Shown here: positions 59,607-64,000 of the stretch, one piece after another
Position numbering within the stretch: the first letter of the stretch is position 1
How the letters are laid out: each line of letters begins with the position of its first letter
From: Pseudomonadota bacterium
GTDB taxonomy: Bacteria; Desulfobacterota; Binatia; Binatales; Binataceae
Direction: 5' to 3'
Assembly (NCBI GenBank): GCA_021323675.1
Contig: JAJPKP010000021.1
Coordinates: forward strand, 62,001 to 126,000
DNA length: 64,000 nt
The notes under the pieces: generated by a model
Databases searched by the model: none
What the model was told of the DNA's origin: nothing
The model's input: the letters and a program-made list of their open reading frames with translations, nothing else
Made by a program: the position numbers and the translations under genes

Positions 59607-60298
59607 TGTCAAACGCCAATGCGCATTATGGGAGCGTGAGCATCGCCACCCGAAAAGCACTCTCGGGCAAACCGCTGGCACCCGATGATGCATCGTCGCG
59701 GAAGAGCCCGCCGGCGAGCGAAAGAGGAAGTCAATCCACCCGCGAGCGAATCCTCGATTCGGCGACGCGCCTGTTCGCCGAGCATGGGTTCGAGAGCGCT
59801 TCGATGCCGGCGATTGCCAAAGCGAGCGGAATCACCGCGGGCGCAATCTACAAACACTTCGAGAGCAAGGGCGACCTCCTGCTTGAAGTCGTGAAGCGAT
59901 CGTTCCTCTCCAGTCCGCTCTTCGCGCACGGATCGGAAACGGAAAACGATGCGACCGCGCTGCCATATCTGGCAGCCGCTTATACGGAGCCGGCGCTCAA
60001 GCTGGTGCGCCAGCTTTCCATCGAGGTCCATTCGGCATCGACCAAGGATGCCAAGGTCAGGCAGGTCCTGTCCCATTCCGACAAGCTTGCGATGAAAGGA
60101 ATCGCCGAAAGCATCGCCGCCGCCCAGCGCGCCCGCAAGATCGATCCGAATCTAAATCCCGAGCATGTCGCGCGCCTGTTCTGCGTCTTCATCATGGGGC
60201 TCATCCACATGGATACTCTGCTTCCAGACCTTATCGGCGACCGTTCATGGCATGAGTTCGTGCGCGACCGAGTCGCAATTCTGATTGGCTCCCGCTAA
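59594..60298 (+). CDS. TetR-family transcriptional regulator
   Basis: A TetR regulator of up to 234 residues: the HTH is STRERILDSATRLFAEHGFESASMPAIAKASGITAGAIYKHFESKGDLL (about 48-96) and the rest is the ligand domain. The ATG 59594 lies inside operator 2, so the real start may be GTG 59636 or nearby. The N-terminal 40 residues are not conserved-looking. It is divergent from the catabolic cluster and most likely represses it until an acyl-CoA or similar ligand binds, as is usual in this family. Confidence 0.9.
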   Translation: MTVYLSNANAHYGSVSIATRKALSGKPLAPDDASSRKSPPASERGSQSTRERILDSATRLFAEHGFESASMPAIAKASGITAGAIYKHFESKGDLLLEVVKRSFLSSPLFAHGSETENDATALPYLAAAYTEPALKLVRQLSIEVHSASTKDAKVRQVLSHSDKLAMKGIAESIAAAQRARKIDPNLNPEHVARLFCVFIMGLIHMDTLLPDLIGDRSWHEFVRDRVAILIGSR

Positions 60299-60434
60299 GG
60301 CTCGCAAAACGGTCACACCCGTCCCGAAATGAAGCCGTAAACAACCCATCACACGTTGCAGGTAGCGTCGTGTGTAGCGATGATTTAGAGTGCCTGCGCC
60401 TAAAATTGCTTTGAAAAAGTGATGGTGGAAAAAG

Positions 60435-62027
60435 ATGGCGGCGGCCGTTGATGCCTCTGTACTAAGGGAGAAATTCTCGCAAAGCCCCGGAAGGATCGGC
60501 GCCGTCATCTTCAGCGCGGTTCTTCTGATTGGCGCGGCATATGTCGCCGTCAGCCTCGGGCGAGACCTTCGGACCGCTCATGGCGTCACCTTGATGCCGT
60601 TCATGCTGCTCGGCGTCGCGCTGATGGTTGCGCTCGGGTTCGAGTTCGTAAACGGCTTTCACGACACGGCGGAGGCGGTTGCGACGGTTATCTACACGCA
60701 TTCGCTCGAACCGTATTTCGCGGTTGCCTGGTCGGGCGCGTGGAACCTGCTGGGAGTTCTGACCTCGAGCGGCGCGGTTGCGTTCGCGATCGTTTCATTG
60801 CTGCCGGTGGAGCTTATCCTCCAGGTGGGCAGCGCGGCCGGCTTTGCGATGGTGTTTGCGCTGCTCGTGTCCGCGATCGCGTGGAACCTGGGGACCTGGT
60901 ACCTCGGGTTGCCCGCTTCAAGCTCGCACACCCTGATCGGATCGATCATCGGCGTGGGTGTCGCCAACCAGTTGCTATCGAAGGGAGGCGCGACGAGCGG
61001 CGTTGACTGGTCGCAGGCGGCCAACGTCGCCAAGTCGCTGATCGTCTCGCCGGTGGTGGGCTTTGTGCTGGCCGCGATGCTGCTTATGGCGATGCGCATG
61101 GTGATCAAGGACAAGAAGCTCTACACCGCTCCCGCGGGAACCATGCCTCCGCCGTTCTGGATTCGGGCCATGCTCATCCTGACCTGCACCGGCGTCAGTT
61201 TCGCGCACGGCTCGAATGACGGACAGAAGGGAATGGGGCTCATCATGCTGATCCTGGTGGGCACCGTGCCGACCGCATACGCGCTCAATCACGCGATCAC
61301 GCCCGGCCAGACCCAGGATTTCATCGCGGTGTCGCGGCAGGCCGCCAACGTCATCGATCAATACGTCGAGCCGCGGGCGGTGGTGGCCGATCCGCGAGAA
61401 GAACTCTCCGAGTATCTGCGAAGCCGCACGTACACGCCCTCGGTGGCGCTCGCGCTGCGACAGATGATAACCGAGGTTGGCGACGAAACCGCGATGTTCA
61501 AATCGCTCGAATCGGTTCCCGACCAGAGCGTGCGCAATTTCCGCAACGACATGTACCTGACCAGCGAGACGCTGCGCCTGATGCAGAAATCGGGACAGCC
61601 CCGAATCCGATTGACCGATTGGGAATCGCTGATGAACTACAAAAAGTACATCGACGCCGCTACGCGCTTCATCCCGCCGTGGGTAAAAGTCGCGGTGGCG
61701 CTCGCGCTGGGGATGGGGACGATGGTGGGATGGCAGCGAATCGTGATTACCGTCGGCGAGAAAATCGGCAAAGAACATCTCACCTACGGGCAGGGAGCCG
61801 CCGCCGAAATCATCACGATGGCGACGATCAGCGGCGCCGACTATGTCGGCCTGCCGGTCAGCACCACGCACGTCCTCTCTTCGGGAATCGCGGGAACGAT
61901 GGCGGCGAACCGCTCCGGCCTGCAATGGGAGACTATCCGCAATATCGCGATGGCATGGGTGCTGACGCTGCCGGCGGCGATGCTGTTGTCGGCAATCCTG
62001 TTCACCGCGTTCAGGGCGATGTTTTGA
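60435..62027 (+). CDS. Inorganic phosphate transporter, PiT family
   Basis: A 530-residue low-affinity phosphate permease. The two PiT signature repeats are FEFVNGFHDTAEAVATVIYT near residue 70 and ISGADYVGLPVSTTHVLSSGIAGT near the end; VSFAHGSNDGQKGMG lies in the middle. About ten helices are predicted, with a soluble loop (about 305-400) longer than in many PitA proteins. GGTGGAAAA precedes the ATG. It stands alone after the TetR gene. Confidence 0.95.
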   Translation: MAAAVDASVLREKFSQSPGRIGAVIFSAVLLIGAAYVAVSLGRDLRTAHGVTLMPFMLLGVALMVALGFEFVNGFHDTAEAVATVIYTHSLEPYFAVAWSGAWNLLGVLTSSGAVAFAIVSLLPVELILQVGSAAGFAMVFALLVSAIAWNLGTWYLGLPASSSHTLIGSIIGVGVANQLLSKGGATSGVDWSQAANVAKSLIVSPVVGFVLAAMLLMAMRMVIKDKKLYTAPAGTMPPPFWIRAMLILTCTGVSFAHGSNDGQKGMGLIMLILVGTVPTAYALNHAITPGQTQDFIAVSRQAANVIDQYVEPRAVVADPREELSEYLRSRTYTPSVALALRQMITEVGDETAMFKSLESVPDQSVRNFRNDMYLTSETLRLMQKSGQPRIRLTDWESLMNYKKYIDAATRFIPPWVKVAVALALGMGTMVGWQRIVITVGEKIGKEHLTYGQGAAAEIITMATISGADYVGLPVSTTHVLSSGIAGTMAANRSGLQWETIRNIAMAWVLTLPAAMLLSAILFTAFRAMF

Positions 62028-62050
62028 GCGCGCGCGACGGCGGGAGCCCG

Positions 62051-62782
<732 letters not shown>

Positions 62783-62813
62783 CGGCGCAGCCTCCGGATC
62801 GGGCATCGAACAT

Positions 62814-62826
62814 ACAGACTGTCTGT
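62814..62826. promoter_or_regulatory. Operator-like palindrome upstream of the MBL gene
   Basis: ACAGAC-T-GTCTGT is a perfect palindrome with a one-base centre, a form typical of TetR-family operators. It differs from the TAAAYG sites, so a regulator outside the window is expected. Confidence 0.5.
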
Positions 62827-62959
62827 TTCTCTAGGTCCCCGGCCCGTGGCCGTCAAGGATCGGCCCGAAGGAAGATTCCGCCCAGGGGCCTGCTATCAAT
62901 GATCGCCCCGAGTCCGTAAGACTTTGAAGCGCGTGATTGTTACCGAGGAGGAATAACCG

Positions 62960-63751
62960 ATGAAAGCCGCGAACGCGTTGGCGATCTCGCTCGCCGCCTT
63001 GGTTCTCTGCCTGTCTCCATCGGGGCTCAAAGCGGGAGGATGCCCGAGCGAGCCTGACTGGTCGTACACCGGCGCCAAAGGCCCGCAGAACTGGAACTCG
63101 CTCTTTCCGACGCAATGCGGCAACGGGTCGCGGCAATCCCCTTTCGACATCGTGACCGCGTCGGCGCAGCCCGCCCCGCTTCCGCCCCTGACGTTTCATT
63201 ACAGAGTCGCCGATGTGCTGGTCCTCGATCACGATGACCAGGTGCGATTCGATCACGGGGCCGGCAACTTCATCACGATCGGCAAGACCAGGTACAACTT
63301 GATCAACATCCACGATCATACGCCGAGCGAATACACGCTGAACGGGCAGCGGTTCCCGATGGAGATTCATCTCGTTCATCAGGACCCGAACACCGGTCAA
63401 CTTGCGGTGGTGGGGGTCTTTGTAAACGCGGGCAATGCCGATCCGGGTGTGGTGGCGCCGCCCAGCCTCAAACAACCCTCGACCGTCGATCTCAAATTGA
63501 CGGACCTCATTCCCGCGAAAAAAAGTTACCTGCGCTTCAACGGATCGCTGACCACTCCGGGGACCACCACCAAGCTGCCGCGATGCGCGGAAGGCGTGGT
63601 GTGGACCGAGATGCTCACGCCGATCGTGATGTCAAAAGAGCAGATCGCCGCCTTTGAAGACGCATCCGAGGCGTGCTGGGGCACGAAAGTCACCAATCGT
63701 CCTCCGCAACCGACAAACGGCCGATTCCTTCTGGCGCCGATAGGCGAGTGA
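62960..63751 (+). CDS. Periplasmic alpha-type carbonic anhydrase
   Basis: A 263-residue exported enzyme interconverting CO2 and bicarbonate. The signal peptide (SLAALVLCLSPSGLKA) is followed by WSYTGAKGPQNW and the zinc ligands H118, H120 (NIHDHTPSEY) and H137 (MEIHLVH). Cys28, Cys53 and Cys near RCAEGVVW could form the usual disulphide. GAGGAGG precedes the ATG by about ten bases. Family membership is clear. Confidence 0.94.
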   Translation: MKAANALAISLAALVLCLSPSGLKAGGCPSEPDWSYTGAKGPQNWNSLFPTQCGNGSRQSPFDIVTASAQPAPLPPLTFHYRVADVLVLDHDDQVRFDHGAGNFITIGKTRYNLINIHDHTPSEYTLNGQRFPMEIHLVHQDPNTGQLAVVGVFVNAGNADPGVVAPPSLKQPSTVDLKLTDLIPAKKSYLRFNGSLTTPGTTTKLPRCAEGVVWTEMLTPIVMSKEQIAAFEDASEACWGTKVTNRPPQPTNGRFLLAPIGE

Positions 63752-63766
63752 CATCCGAACTGACAG

Positions 63767-64000
63767 TCAATGATCGGGACGCGGCGAATGCTCGATGATG
63801 AACCTGGCAGCCTCGCCGGGCTCGTCGGTGATGAAAAGCAGGTCTTTGGAGTTAGCCATCTTGCGCAGGATCGGAAACACGGGCAGATCGCGTTCATACT
63901 GGCTTTTGCCAAGAAAAACCATCACGTTGCGGAATCCCGATCGCGAGTAATGGCTCCGCTCGGCATCCATGAAGACCTCTTCGCGGGTGCCGGCGCTTCC
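63767..64000 (-). CDS. LOG-family nucleotide-binding protein, partial (C-terminal 77 residues)
   Basis: Only the C-terminal part is in the window. The frame opens with GSAGTREEVF, the PGGxGTxxE-like motif of LOG (lonely guy) proteins that make cytokinin-like bases or act on nucleotides. It continues through VMVFLGKSQYERDLPVFPILR to the end. The gene begins beyond 64000 and is convergent with the carbonic anhydrase gene. Confidence 0.75.
   Translation of the reverse strand, partial: GSAGTREEVFMDAERSHYSRSGFRNVMVFLGKSQYERDLPVFPILRKMANSKDLLFITDEPGEAARFIIEHSPRPDH

Overview
This is a compact, high-GC bacterial segment with almost no spare DNA. Genes lie on both strands in long co-directional runs with short gaps, ATGA overlaps and many clear GGAGG-type ribosome binding sites. 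Lipoproteins, TolC-type and beta-barrel outer-membrane proteins, an MCE/Mla-type lipid transporter and RecBCD point to a Gram-negative cell. The mix of paired 'VDADGH' amidohydrolases, luciferase-like monooxygenases, DUF1329, acyl-CoA dehydrogenase with phosphotransferase and DUF6285, c554-type multiheme cytochromes and an apparent selenoprotein fits an uncultured soil lineage near Desulfobacterota, such as Candidatus Binatota. That placement is inference from gene content; no rRNA or marker gene is present.

Layout. 1-2.0 kb (minus): start of a UvrD/PcrA-like helicase cut by the window edge, and a small secreted protein. 2.5-8.4 kb (plus): a tripartite efflux operon in the order RND pump, adaptor, TolC. 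8.5-13.5 kb (plus): P3A proton ATPase, a small secreted protein, a DUF1329 protein and a universal stress protein. 13.7-13.9 kb: a 59-residue lasso-type leader peptide gene. 14-20.3 kb: a D-aminoacylase-like amidohydrolase, two HSL-type esterases, a family-5-like uracil-DNA glycosylase and a sugar:cation symporter. 20.4-25.7 kb (minus): tkt-tal-gnd-glk, a pentose phosphate operon. 25.9-35.9 kb (minus): crotonase-recC-recB-recD. 36-40.8 kb (minus): a five-gene envelope cytochrome module (pentaheme lipoprotein, beta-barrel, monoheme cytochrome, NapC-like tetraheme, cyclic-nucleotide-domain membrane protein). 41.4-45 kb (minus): a four-gene MCE lipid-transport operon. 45.1-45.8 kb (plus): a MerR regulator overlapping a glutaredoxin gene whose first active-site Cys codon is UGA, followed by a SECIS-like hairpin. 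46.6-50.3 kb: acyl-CoA dehydrogenase-phosphotransferase-DUF6285, divergent from a crotonase. 50.5-59.5 kb (minus): a catabolic cluster (two LLM oxidoreductases, twin amidohydrolases, FAD monooxygenase, epoxide hydrolase, D-aminoacylase) divergent from a TetR gene with two near-perfect operators. 60.4-64 kb: Pit phosphate transporter, flavodiiron-type MBL hydrolase, periplasmic alpha-carbonic anhydrase and the end of a LOG-family gene.

How they fit together. Much of the right half looks like uptake and breakdown of organic acids or esters. The TetR operators beside the 59 kb cluster share their half-site (TAAAYG) with a palindrome between the acyl-CoA dehydrogenase and crotonase at 49.3 kb, so one regulator may control both. 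The findings I rate highest are the putative Sec-glutaredoxin (45541-45771), the orphan lasso-type precursor (13731-13910) and the cytochrome module (36073-40802).
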